From NCBI GenBank assembly GCA_949316235.1, contig OX438741.1:39346962-39410961 (forward strand): a DNA stretch of 64,000 bases, in the 5' to 3' direction. Below the pieces are notes generated by a model. The model saw only the letters and a program-made list of their open reading frames with translations, was not told the origin of the DNA and ran no database searches. How positions within the stretch are numbered: position 1 is the stretch's first letter; each line of letters starts with the position of its first letter. Source of the DNA: Oegoconia quadripuncta. Taxonomy: Eukaryota > Arthropoda > Insecta > Lepidoptera > Autostichidae. The position numbers and the translations under genes were made by a program. Below are positions 10,926 to 22,016 of this stretch, one piece after another.

Positions 10926-12046
10926 GTCGTGTCACAAGTAACCCTCAAATCGTACAGAGGAGTGTTATATACTGTAGTACAATGCCACAGACAGGTTAGG
11001 CTTTTACCGAGTTTACCATAAGGAAAAAATAGGGCATAATTAGGTAAGTGAAATAGAAGGTATTGGCGTAGGTAGTTTAACCTTTTGAAATTTATAAATC
11101 AAGTTAGAAAGCATGCCAATACATAATTTAGGTAATGGTAAAATTAATAACAATTAATCATCAAAATAATACAAAGGAATATAAAAATGACAATGTTGAA
11201 ATTTCAAATTACAGAGAATGTCAATTTTACTCTTTCATTAATATCAATACTGTCTGTATGTGTGATCCGGTAGCAAACTGATTCCAATACTAAGACACTA
11301 TTACTAAATAAATCAATGAGGATAAAACCAGACAACTATATACAGTCATTAATGAAAATTTGGATCACAAGTGCTAACGAGTTTCATATAATGTTTATAC
11401 AAGCTGTGTTAATGGAGATTCTTAGCTATGTGTGATGAAAATCGGTTCAGCCGTTTGAAATGAAATGAAATCACTTTATTTGCATTGTTTTTTGGTGACG
11501 TGGGTGGTAAATATATTACAAAATTCCCGCAAAAACCTGCCCATACGAGGCGTGCAAATATTGAAGGCTTAAATTACAAATTTTACAATTTCCACTATTT
11601 TACGTAGCTAAACGTACGTTTCAGTCTTTCGAGGGTTTATTTTGATTTATTGAAGAAGCAACAAGTTTTTCTAAAATAGCCTGGCGTGGGAACGAGCTGG
11701 TTATATCCAGGGATTCTGGTTGGATGATATTATTAAGTAGCCTGTCTATTTCTCCGGATTTTGTAAATATTCAATTATTTTCCTGTTGCATTATAGCTCT
11801 GTACAAAGTCGCAGGTCAAAGTCTTATCATTCACTGTATAGAGGGGAGTGTCGAGGGAGTGAGGCAGTGACGTCACGCAGTGGCACTCCCGGGGCGAACG
11901 ACCCCGGCACGGAGACACATCGCTGTAATGTGACGTTAGTTGAAGCTGGTGCATCTCCAGGGCACAGCCCGAACAAATGAAGGCTTATAAAAGCACAAAA
12001 GTAAAAATTTAAAATTTACAAAACCCCCGAAAAAACAAGCGATTAA
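10926..12046. other. CFAP410 intron 1, one LINE tail
   Basis: 11455-11510 (AAATGAAATCACTTTATTTG) looks like the start of a minus-strand LINE 3' end. 11840-11980 is a GC-richer stretch (GTCACGCAGTGGCACTCCCG) of unknown origin. No gene is supported. Confidence 0.4.
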
Positions 12047-12442
12047 GGCTGGGAATACACGTCAGATTTTCCCTTCCAATAGTCGGATCCGTTAACTGAT
12101 CGAGTTTTGGTTGAACACTCAATACATGTCCAATTCGATAGTCGTCGGATCGGACGACCGAGTCGGAAACAGCGCCGAGGTGCGTACGATTTTATTATCA
12201 TTTTATTCTCCTTTCGCGTCAACACGAGCAAATATATTCAATTTTCATTTAGTTTTGCAATAAATAAATCTTATAAGTACATTACAGATATCGTAGTTAT
12301 TTTTTTCTTTCTGCTCCGCATGCAAGCACTACTGGATCGACTAACTCGAGAACGACTGAGTTCAGAAAAAAGTCTGACGGAAGAATCGGGCGTATATCGA
12401 GTAAATACGTTCAGATAGTCAATCGGGCGTATATTCCCGGCC
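12047..12442. mobile_element. MITE M4, 396 bp, TAA target duplication
   Basis: The ends are GGCTGGGAATACACG and its complement CGTATATTCCCGGCC. TAA lies outside both ends (12044-12046 and 12443-12445). A 3-bp TWA duplication is characteristic of PIF/Harbinger elements. It encodes no transposase. Confidence 0.75.
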
Positions 12443-12792
12443 TAAAACACGGATGAACCGTGTTTGATAAAACATTTTTTTTTTGAGTAATACAGAATCA
12501 ACAGCACAATGATGCTGTTGCACGCACTGTTACAGAAAATCCATAAGCCAAAGTTATGTCAATTACAGATTCAAATTTTTTATTACAATTCTTATAAAAT
12601 AATTCGGTGGAAAGTCATTTTAAACTATAGGTACCAACTATAGGTACCAACCAAAAGTAAATAGCAAAAGCCAAACTAGATATAATTACAAATAACGGAA
12701 TTGCGAAATCCTCCTCCCGTTCGTCCCTCCCCCTCGCCGTAGCCTTCTGCGAGTGGGATCGGTCCTCTCCCGCCTAGTATATCCTAGCACAC
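12443..12792. other. CFAP410 intron 1, nothing recognised
   Basis: The only structure is a short duplication of ACTATAGGTACCAA at about 12625-12650. Confidence 0.4.
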
Positions 12793-13062
12793 GACGACCT
12801 GTTTGGTGTAGTGGTTAGCAACTCTGACCACTATACCAAAAGGTTGAGGGTTCGAATCCCGCTAGGGGCATATGTTTGTGTGATGAATACGGCCATGTGT
12901 ACCCCCGATTTAAGGATGTTTTCATTTATAATAAGTATTTACTCGTATTTACATAAAAAAAAGTAAATATGTAGTATATCCACAACACAAGCCTATAGTT
13001 GCTTACAGTGGAGCTAGATGGCGCTGTGTGTATGTCCAAGGACATTTATTTATTTTATTTAT
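12793..13062 (+). mobile_element. SINE-2 copy a (tRNA-derived)
   Basis: The head is GACGACCTGTTTGGTGTAGT, the B box GGTTGAGGGTTCGAATCCCG and the 3' end AGATGGCGCTGTGTGTATGT, with a (TTTA)n tail. It is related to SINE-1 in plan but has a different body. Other copies are at 13342 (minus), 16378 and 49701. Confidence 0.87.
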
Positions 13063-13341
13063 TTATATCCTAGCACACGAAAAGACAAGTTGGCATTGTA
13101 GTCCTGTCACTTCAGTTCTTACAAAATAACATCCTCAAAGATTCTAGAGAGCACTGTGTAGACATGACAAGTAATGAAACCTTAAGAGGGTTTATTCCGT
13201 TTTAAAATTAACATTTCATTTTAAATACAGAATAAATCAATAAAATCGCTCTGACCTGCACTCGAGAAGAATGGATTTTGCGTGATAGGAGCCTTACGAA
13301 TCCCGCCAGTCGCATATCAATCTCCGGCCGGCGCGCGGCGC

Positions 13342-13597
13342 ACACATACACACAGCGCCATCTAGTTCCACAGTAAGCAACTATAGGCTTGTGTTATGGA
13401 TACCAGATGGTTGATATACTACATAAATAGGTACATTTTTTTTTTGTAAATAAATACTTATTATAAATGAAAACATCCATAACTCGGGTACACATGTCCG
13501 TATTCATCACACAAACATGTGCCCCTAGCGGGATTCGAAACCACAACCTTTTGGTATAGTGGTCAGAGTTGCTAACCACTACACCAAACAGGTCGTC
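13342..13597 (-). mobile_element. SINE-2 copy b
   Basis: This minus-strand copy lies about 280 bp from copy a in opposite orientation, so the two form a loose inverted pair. The head ends at GACGACCTGTTTGGTGTAGT (complement). Confidence 0.85.
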
Positions 13598-14105
13598 AAT
13601 TAAACTACCTATGCCAATAACTTCTATTTCACTTACATACTATGCCCTGTTTTTTCCTTATGGTAAAAAAACACATCCGGTATACGGGTCCCTAAAACAT
13701 CTGTTTATTCGTCGCATCAGGTGGACAATGTTCAGCAGCGCCACGGGGCGGGGGCGGGGGCGTGCCGTGGCCGTGGCGTGCGTCACGCGTGGCGCTCGTT
13801 GAGGCCCGTGCGCAGACAATTGGGGGATATCTGTTCAAGTATCTGTCACACCTGGTCACACCTCACTCGCGTCACGCACCTCACTGTTGACTATTGCGTG
13901 TACTCGTAGTCCGCACTGTTGATGCGAGATATTTGTATTTGATAGATAAGGCAAGCGAAAGTGGCGCAGACAGATTTCTTGAGCTGGAGCTTAGCGCTTG
14001 ACCACCACACCTGATGTTAAGGTGAGACTGAAGGTAGAAATTTGCTCCCCGGTATCCCTCAATTATTACATACATATATGTATTATTACATATAATAATA
14101 TATGT
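13598..14105. other. CFAP410 intron 1, GC-rich patch
   Basis: 13738-13800 is unusually GC-rich (GGGGCGGGGGCGGGGGCG). 14000-14060 has a degraded SINE-3 word (CACACCTGATGTTAAGGTGA). No gene is seen. Confidence 0.4.
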
Positions 14106-14433
14106 ATTTTTTTATGCACGACGGGTTCGTACTTGACCTAAATCACACCTGATGTTAAGTGAAGATGAGGTCGAAGGTGGAAGCGTACTGACCCGGAAAC
14201 CCCAGCACAATTGGGGGACTGGCTATCTTATCACTGACAACCGGAACACAACAATGCTATTAACATTGCTGCTTGGCGGCAGATTTAGATAAGATGGTGG
14301 TAGCTAGCCAAGCGGACATTTAAAATGCCCTACCACCAACCAAACCGAGCACTTAAACATGTACCCCGCTGGGGATCGAACCCGCGACCTCCGAATCGTA
14401 AACCCAATGTTGTTTACTGTGAGCCACGGAGGC
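14106..14433 (-). mobile_element. SINE-3 copy c, full length
   Basis: All segments of the family are present, from the TTTTTTTATGCACGACGGGT tail side to the head complement GAGCCACGGAGGC. Confidence 0.87.
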
Positions 14434-14569
14434 TTATATATGTATGTATGTATATCGTAAATTTTCCCCGTATACATGCATAAAGTTACGCCTGTTTACC
14501 GTAGCGCTAGAGACCACAAATACAAGATATAACTTCGTTCGATCCCAGAACCCCTTTTTATCTCAAAAC

Positions 14570-14850
14570 GTGCTTTGAATGTCTTTCCTCCACCCACAAT
14601 CGCCGTCTTCGTTCGACGGACAATTTACGGCTTTACGTTCCACCGAACACCTCAAAATTCTATAGCCAATCATTTACACTTCAAGCCCTTCAAGTCTCTG
14701 GAACTCCCTACCCGAGCCCATCAGACGAGCTCAAACTTTGAATGCTTTCAAAGTGGCCGTTAAGGAGCATTTCCTGGTGCTTTAATCTGTGCTCTCTTCT
14801 TAGCTTTTCTCTATACCTTGGCACAATCCTGTTATTATCAATCATCATCA
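14570..14850 (+). pseudogene. LINE ORF2 C-terminal remnant
   Basis: The reading contains RLWNSLPTRAHQTSS-like residues across frames, then a frameshift, stops and a short 3' UTR. The LWNSLP motif is typical of the ORF2 tail of CR1/Jockey-type elements. It is non-functional. Confidence 0.55.
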
Positions 14851-15511
14851 ATAAATATTTATTTAGTACACCTATATACTCGTATTTACGTTTGTATTTT
14901 GTTGCTATTTTATAGATGTTATGTTTAAGTAGGTATATTTGTCTATTGATCTATGTATGTATGTGTATGTAAATATATGAAATTTATTCACGTAGTTTGT
15001 ATCTGCATCCCTATTTAATACCGCACAACCTACCTATTTCAAATGTACTGTCCTTATACCCAAAGGTTGCCTGGAAGAGATCGCTTTTAGTGATAAGGTC
15101 GCCAAATTGTACATTCTATTCTTACCACTTTTCTGAAACTGTATTTTCTTTTCTGTTGTGCAATAAAGTGCATTTGTATAACATAAATAAGTATGTATTT
15201 TCGTGCAATCATAGAAACATATTTTGTCTCTATTGACGTCTCTTGGATTGTCTCGCTCTGTTAGATCGTCAACTGTGAGGACAACAGCACAGAGGTCAGT
15301 GCCTCCGATGACGGCGCTGTTCGAGGGGCATGCGGCGCGGGCGCAGAGCCTACTCACCAGTTATGGATCACCGCAAATTACAGTGGCCGCCGAGTGAAGA
15401 GATGAAACACCCGTTATCATAACAGATTGCATATCAAATGGAATGTTAATATAAAAATTAATAACTGTAAGGGTCCCGAAGAAATGATAAATGCAGCCTC
15501 ACTTGAAACTT
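14851..15511. other. CFAP410 intron 1, nothing recognised
   Basis: AT-rich sequence with short TATG-type simple repeats and no shared repeat family. Confidence 0.4.
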
Positions 15512-15741
15512 AAGAAATAAATATTTTGAACACTTAAACCAATCATCTAGTCCCAAACTAAGCAAAGCTTGTGCTATGGATACTAGATAACGGATAAACG
15601 TACAAAATATTTATATAAACATCCATGACTCGGGAATAAATGTTCGTATTCATCACAGAAACATTTACACCTCGCGGGATACGAACCCGCAACCGTTGGT
15701 TTCGCTGACAGGGTCACTATCCACTACACCAACCGGTCGTC
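15512..15741 (-). mobile_element. SINE-1 copy d
   Basis: A full-length minus-strand copy. Its head complement ends CACCAACCGGTCGTC, and the body matches 6548-6785 with only scattered changes. Confidence 0.87.
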
Positions 15742-16377
15742 ATATACAACCATACCAACCAGTATAAGCAGCCATTGATTATTTTTTTAGATTTTTTTTA
15801 GGCGATCTTAGCATGTTCTACAACGCAATGAAGTACACAGTGGTAACTTTAATTTAATATTGTAGGTTTTATAACTAAATACCTAAAGCAAGATACAGAA
15901 TTATTAGAAAATATTGTTATTATATTACTAATGGGTCCTCTATCTTTCTACAAACAATCAGAAACTTTAAGGTTACAGGAAATTACAGCACAAAAATTAC
16001 GTATTTTTATTGGAGTGCTAGTGGTGTCGTCGTTCATAAAACGTCGTGTTTATAGCGCGTCAGGTCGATTATCCACAACAAAACAACTCTAACCTAGTTC
16101 GGGGATAGTGATCGATCTGCTGAGCCCAATTCAAATAATCAATGTAAGTGCTACCACAGATAATATAATACCTACCGGCAGGCATGGAAATGATTGCTAC
16201 TTTTTTTTATGAAATTACATTTCTTTTTCACAGTGATTTCACCTGTGAAATTTCACAGGCAACGATTTTTAATCGCGATGGTCGATCACAATTGCTAGGT
16301 ACTGGATATTATATTGATCTATGATTTCTATGATTATTAATAAATGTACGAAATAGCAAGTGTAGTTTGCATAAATG
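15742..16377. other. CFAP410 intron 1, nothing recognised
   Basis: No coding or repeat family is identified. 16236-16262 holds a short inverted pair around TTTCACCTGTGAAA. Confidence 0.4.
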
Positions 16378-16526
16378 ATGTTTTTCATTTATTTATGTAT
16401 TTAATTACAAAAAAAAAATGTATTTGTGTAATTTATCAACCATCTGGTATCCATAATACAAGCCTAGTTGCTTAGTGTGGAACTAGATGGCGCTGTGTGT
16501 ATGTACAAAGATATTTATTATTTATT
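16378..16526 (+). mobile_element. SINE-2 copy c, 3' part only
   Basis: Only the 3' body is present (CAACCATCTGGTATCCATAA, then AACTAGATGGCGCTGTGTGT). The tRNA-like head is absent. Confidence 0.75.
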
Positions 16527-16959
16527 ATTCATGCATCTAGCATGGTTATATGTATCAGTACTTCTTCTTAGAGAGTCGATGGCAAAAACATCAAATTCTT
16601 GAGGACCAGGTGTATCAGTTCAAGAGCATGTTCATTTTAAGCATACTCATAAGCATGCTTTGTAGCGTGCTAAAAGAGAATGTCTATCTGTGCCTTAGAG
16701 ATGCTAGGACATTATCCATATCTTTGCATTGGTAGTTCGACACTCCTTATATAACAGTTTGTTTGTTTGTTTGTAAACGCTTTATTGTACAAAAAGGCAA
16801 TACATTAATTTTGCATTGATACATAAATTGAGTACAGTTGTAGTTTATTTGATTTATCTAGACTATAAATCATCAATTTATAGTTTTCTGTAAACGCGGA
16901 AATGTCCGGCATATACAACTATATCCTAGGCATTCACTTGAATGACATACATATCATTT

Positions 16960-17356
16960 TTGTTCTGCAGAAGCGTGCTATTCGTGCCATTTATAAATTA
17001 AGACCTAGAGTGTCTCTTAGAGATCAGTTTAAGGAAATTAATATCTAATATAAATTTGCCTTTAAATAAATTTAAAACAATTATTAAACAGAAATCATTA
17101 GCAAAAGGCTATTATAAAATCACTGACTATTTGAATGATAAGCAAGCATGGACATGGCTGTCTTATTATTCATATAATTATTAAATCACAAATTGTAACC
17201 CATAATCTGTTTAAAACCTTGCAGTTGCTCGTTCTTCTCTGGGGTGTCAGCTTTGTGAATGAGCCGTAAATTTTATATAATATTAATAGTGACGTTTTCA
17301 AGTGATAATTTTATCCTATGAAATAAAATATTTTGTTTTGATTGATTTGATTTGAC
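16960..17356 (+). mobile_element. Jockey-like LINE 3' end, copy b
   Basis: The ORF2 tail FVLQKRAIRAIYKLRPRVSL is followed by DQFKEINI and a stop, then decayed KLLSK..YYK-type residues. The 3' UTR has CTCGTTCTTCTCTGGGG and a TTGATTTGATTTGA end, as at 2200-2520. Confidence 0.75.
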
Positions 17357-17418
17357 CAATAATTAAACCATCTGCCTGCGACATATAATACTTAATGTTC
17401 GTTTTGCTACTATCTATA

Positions 17419-19081
17419 CAATGTGTCCCGGAGAGAAGTGACCAGCGGGCGTAGTTTGAAAATTTATACAAAATTATCGATAAATCATTTAAATTTAGAG
17501 ACCTAACTGCTTTTGTTTTTTAAAAATTGTTAATCCTTTTTTTTTAATAGACATGTCTGACCTTCTGCACTATTTTAGTCATAATTTCTTTGTTTTTACG
17601 TCTTTCCCAATTCTTTTTTTTTTAATTCAGTGCTGTTATTATTATTCATCAAATTAAGTTATGAAAATTATCCCAAAACAAATAAATAATTTATTAAAAA
17701 AGAAATAAACTTAAAATTCGACCAACAAAACTGTATTTCTTTAAGTTTAAAAATAAAAAAACGAAAAATGTCCCTATAACATCATGTTTTTTTTTAATTA
17801 TTATGATACTACATGATATTCTCTAAAATATCCTCGAACAATGTTTTATGTTATTTCAAATAAATGTGAACGTACGAGACATTGTAATTGACCTTTTATG
17901 CTCCAGTAACTAGATAGAGATAAGTTTAAAAAAATGAAAGTAATGTTTTAAGCAGTTTATTTGCACATTTAAGTGTTTTGTTATTACAATGAATCATTTT
18001 GATTTTAACATGATAGTTTAATAATAAATAAAAGATACTTAATTTGTTAAAATGGTTGTTTATTAAGAAAAATCAGGTAATTAATTAATTATGTTTTCAA
18101 AATGACCGCCGTCAGCGGTTATGCAGGCCAGGCCAATGAAAATTATCCAAGATGGATTGGCAGAGGCGGTCCAGTAGCATGGCCCCCGAGGTCACCAGAC
18201 TTGACGCCTCTTGATTATTATTTCTGGGGCTACATGAAGCAAAAAGTTTATGCTGTGCCAATAATTTCAAGAGACCAGCTGAAACAGAGAATCGATGCTG
18301 CTGCCGCAGAAATAGCGCAGAATCATGCAGAAATAAGGCGAACTACGCTAAGGATGTCATTTAGGGCCCTGGCCTGCATAACCGCTGACGGCGGTCATTT
18401 TGAAAACATAATTAATTAATTACCTGATTTTTCTTAATAAACAACCATTTTAACAAATTAAGTATCTTTTATTTATTATTAAACTATCATGTTAAAATCA
18501 AAATGATTCATTGTAATAACAAAACACTTAAATGTGCAAATAAACTGCTTAAAACATTACTTTCATTTTTTTAAACTTATCTCTATCTAGTTACTGGAGC
18601 ATAAAAGGTCAATTTCAATGTGTCGTACGTTCACATTTATTTGAAATAACTAAAAACATTGTTCGAGGATATTTTAGAGAATATCATGTAGTATCATAAT
18701 AATTAAAAAAAAACATGATGTTATAGGGACATTTTTCGTTTTTTTATTTTTAAACTTAAAGAAATACAGTTTTGTTGGTCGAATTTTAAGTTTATTTCTT
18801 TTTTAATAAATTATTTATTTGTTTTGGGATAATTTTCATAACTTAATTTGATGAATAATAATAACAGCACTGAATTAAAAAAAAAGAATTGGGAAAGACG
18901 TAAAAACAAAGAAATTATGACTAAAATAGTGCAGAAGGTCAGAGATGTCTATTAAAAAAAAAGAATTAACAATTTTTAAAAAACAAAAGCAGTTAGGTCT
19001 CTAAAATTTAATTGATTTATCGATAATTTTGTATAAATTTTCAAACTACGCCCGCTGGTCACTTCTCTCCGGGACACATTG
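17419..19081. mobile_element. Fold-back Tc1/mariner derivative with ~714-bp inverted arms
   Basis: The ends are CAATGTGTCCCGGAGAGAAG and its complement, with TA outside both. The left arm 17419-18132 is the near-perfect reverse complement of 18369-19081. The arms reach into transposase coding sequence: the left arm contains an antisense copy of the last ~15 codons. Between the arms lies only the C-terminal part of a transposase. The layout suggests that the original left half was replaced by an inverted copy of the right end. Confidence 0.85.
18133..18419 (+). pseudogene. Transposase C-terminal fragment inside the fold-back element
   Basis: The fragment encodes WPPRSPDLTPLDYYFWGYMK and ends GGHFENIIN, close to the C-terminus of the intact transposase at 24743-25804 (WPARSPDLTPLDFFFWGYVK and ..SHFEHLIN). 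The two upstream catalytic Asp residues are missing. An apparent ATG at 18102 lies in the inverted arm and is antisense to the true end of the gene, so it is not a real start. Confidence 0.8.
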
Positions 19082-19433
19082 TATACATCTGTCAATAACT
19101 CAATAGACGTAACGTTTGCTTCGGGTTATGATGTCACGAGGTGTGAGTGTGTCCTCGTTACGTCAGACTGCCATTGTTCCTCAGCCCTCATGTAATTGTG
19201 TACATTTTTAACATCTTATAATATAATTAATAAGTCCATTTTCAGTAATAAACAAAGAAACAATAGGGATCAAGTGGCTTTGTTTATGTAGTTGATTTTC
19301 AATGTGTTCCCTTTCTGAAGCCGTGATGGATTACTTTGGACGTAGACAACTGACAGATATTCCATTAGATTTTTAGTTGATACCTAGTTTAGTTTTACCT
19401 CTGTTTTGGTTTCTTGTATATTGTTAAATAAAT
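19082..19433. other. CFAP410 intron 1, nothing recognised
   Basis: No coding or shared repeat sequence is seen. Confidence 0.4.
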
Positions 19434-19785
19434 CGCCTCCGTGGATCAGTGAAACCACACAGTGTTTCCGAATCGGAGGTCGGGAGTTCGATCCAAAGTG
19501 GGATACATGTTTAGTACTCGGTTTGGTTGGTGGTAGGGCTTTTTAAATGTCCGCCTGGCTAGCTACCACCATCTTAATTAAGTCTGCCGCTAAACAGCAA
19601 TGTTAATAACATTGTTGTGTTCCGGTTGTCAGGGATAAGGTAGCTAGTACCCCAAATAAGATGGTAAGATAGCCAGTTGCAAATAAATTGGGGTGTCCGG
19701 GTCAGTAGGTTTCCACATTCGGCCTCAATTTCACTTAACATTAGGTGTGATTGAGGTGATGCGCTAACCAGTTGTGCATAAAGAA
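19434..19785 (+). mobile_element. SINE-3 copy d
   Basis: This plus-strand copy starts CGCCTCCGTGGATCAGTG and ends GTTGTGCATAAAGAAAA. It has a small internal expansion around 19640-19680 (AGATGGTAAGATAGCCAG) relative to the other copies. Confidence 0.82.
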
Positions 19786-20608
19786 AATGGTTTAAATGGC
19801 ATTTCAGTAGTCCGAAGATGGAATGGCGATGGTGGAATAAGGTTATATAACTCCATGTATTCCATAATTACGTGGTAATTACTACTAGGCGTGGGGAAGG
19901 AGGATGGAGGGCAGTGGCCTCTTTCTGCGAAGCAGTCATGCTCCAGAAGGAGGCCGCAGAGCGGGATCGGGCCGATCCACTCGCAGGAGGCGACGTCGGG
20001 GGGGCGGCAACGCTCGCTAGCCCTCCCGCATGTCGCCCTAGAGTCGCGGTCTATCACATCTTGGGGCGATGTAGTCGTCGGACGCGACCCGGAGAGGATG
20101 ACACTGTCGTCGCAACGGGCCCTGTCGCGCTTCACACCTCTGATTTTGACTTTTTCGCGGTGTGCACCAGGAGAACTCGAACAACATTACCCTCCTTCCT
20201 GGGGCAGTCGGTTAAAAACAGTACTACGAAGGTATCATACCATTACATCATATCTATGTATACTAGGTGTATGCTATCGCACAAACTAATATGATATTTG
20301 GAGTAGATAAACCTCTCCTAACAGCGATAATCTGCAAACAAATTAGCACTTAGCGCCGTACCTAACGAAAGTAGGTACATATTTCTACATAACAGCCAAG
20401 CCCACCTGATGGAAATAGGTCACTCTGTCATTCTTAATGGGTTGGCGGTTGACCTCAATGTGATGTTAACTGAATATGAGGTCGGTGGAAGTGGGTGCAC
20501 TCAAAAGCCCCAAATTAATGAGCCGACTAGCTAATCTTACTTCATATTTTGACTAACGCTTACATGATAGGTTATGAACAACTATAAGTTGTGAATAAAT
20601 TGATTGAA
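19786..20608. other. CFAP410 intron 1, GC-rich stretch of unknown origin
   Basis: 19885-20190 is GC-rich and open in several frames on both strands, which is a base-composition effect. 20188-20220 (ACCCTCCTTCCTGGGGCAGT) resembles 59306-59333 and looks like a shared LINE/SINE 3' word. No gene is supported. Confidence 0.35.
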
Positions 20609-22016
20609 TCTGGGGGCACGGCCGTGCCCCCACCAAGTCGAGCAAAAAAGCGTCACGGCCGTACCATCCTTTTCTCGAAGCAATTCAGACCATTTTCGAC
20701 CCCCTGTAACTTCGTTGTGGATAAAAATAGAAGACTGAAATTTTCAGTAACTATGCAGGCATTGTAAAGACACGTATATTTAAAATTTCATTCAATTTGA
20801 ACCAGTATTTTTAAGAATTATAACGGGTCAAATTTCTTAATTTTGTCACTCACTGACTCACCGATCATCAAAATTCTAAGGCACTTCTAGCAGACCTAGA
20901 AGCTTCAAATTTGGAATATAAGTAGTGTTTGGTGTATGAATCAAGGAAAAACTAAAAAATCTAGAAAAGGCAGCAAAGAAAATTAAGCCAATACAGCCAA
21001 GTCTTCAGTTAATTAAATTTTTCAATATTGGCTTTATTCGTAACGATGTTTTATTATTTTACGGCAAAAATTGTAACATCAAAGCCTCCCAGAAAAACCC
21101 ATAGAGACAGGGAGTGGGCTCTTAGAAAAACTGTAGCTGAAGCTCAAGAAGTAGTACCGGAAAAGAGAAAACGGAAGGCTACCTACAAAAATAAGAAAAG
21201 TTCATAAGTCAGAGAGAGGGCTTTAAGAAAATTCGTTGCTGGTAGATATACATATATACAATAAGTAGAAGGTACCGAAAAGGAAAAAAGTAGAACTGTC
21301 TACAAAATACAAAAAGAAATGAGATCCCATCAAAAACAATACTTGTCAAAAAAACCAAGTCTCGCAACTCAGTTGTTCTGCGGTAAAAAGTTGTGAGATC
21401 CATGTAATACCAAGTCGGTTGTTAATTTATTCAGTCTCTACTTAAGCGACTTTCTGTCTTAATACGTCCAGTCTCTAAGACCACGATCGTGGTCCATAAC
21501 AATTGAAAATCAATTGTGTCTGGAATCTCCGTACTCGAAGCATTAAGTTGTTACGTAATAATTAACAGCATCTTATAGTGACGCATATCAATATTAAAAT
21601 TCTTTAATGTTTTATATAAATATATTGAGACTTGGCCATCGCCTGAAAAGACGTGTAAATTCAATCGCCTGAAAACACATGTAAATTCAATTATTTAGTG
21701 CGATGGCCAAGTCTCGATATATTTATATAAAACATTAAAGAATTTTAATATTGATATGCGTCACTATAAGATGCTGTTAATTATTACGTAACAACTTAAT
21801 GCTTCGAGTACGGAGATTCCAGACAATTGATTTTCAATTGTTATGGACCACGATCGTGGTCTTAGAGACTGGACGTATTAAGACAGAAAGTCGCTTAAGT
21901 AGAGACTGAATAAATTAACAACCGACTTGGTATTACATGGATCTCACAACTTTTTACCGCAGAACAACTGAGTCGCGAGACTTGGTTTTTTTGACAAGTA
22001 TTGTTTTTGATGGGAT
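20609..22016 (+). mobile_element. Unclassified element R, copy 1
   Basis: It starts TC followed by a perfect 20-bp palindrome (GGGGGCACGGCCGTGCCCCC, 20612-20631). Blocks 20609-20784, 20785-20890 and 21700-22016 match 50895-51070, 51739-51844 and 52683-53002 in the same order, which defines the element. 21085-21210 reads as a Lys/Arg-rich tail (PEKRKRKATYKNKKSS then stop) of unknown protein. The right part is a large palindrome (separate entry). Confidence 0.65.
21324..22016. repeat. Large palindrome inside element R copy 1
   Basis: 21324-21642 is the near-exact reverse complement of 21700-22016, around a 57-bp spacer. The spacer itself holds two direct copies of CGCCTGAAAA.AC..GTAAAT. Copy 2 at 52683-53002 has only the right arm, so the inversion is private to copy 1 or lost from copy 2. 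Confidence 0.85.

Noticed and set aside
18102..18132. ATG start of the 105-codon ORF in the fold-back element
   Set aside because: This segment lies in the inverted arm and is antisense to the transposase C-terminus, so the N-terminal residues are an accident of the inversion.
19764..20294. Overlapping 123-140-codon ORFs on both strands
   Set aside because: GC-rich composition opens several frames at once. No domain or splice context supports any of them.
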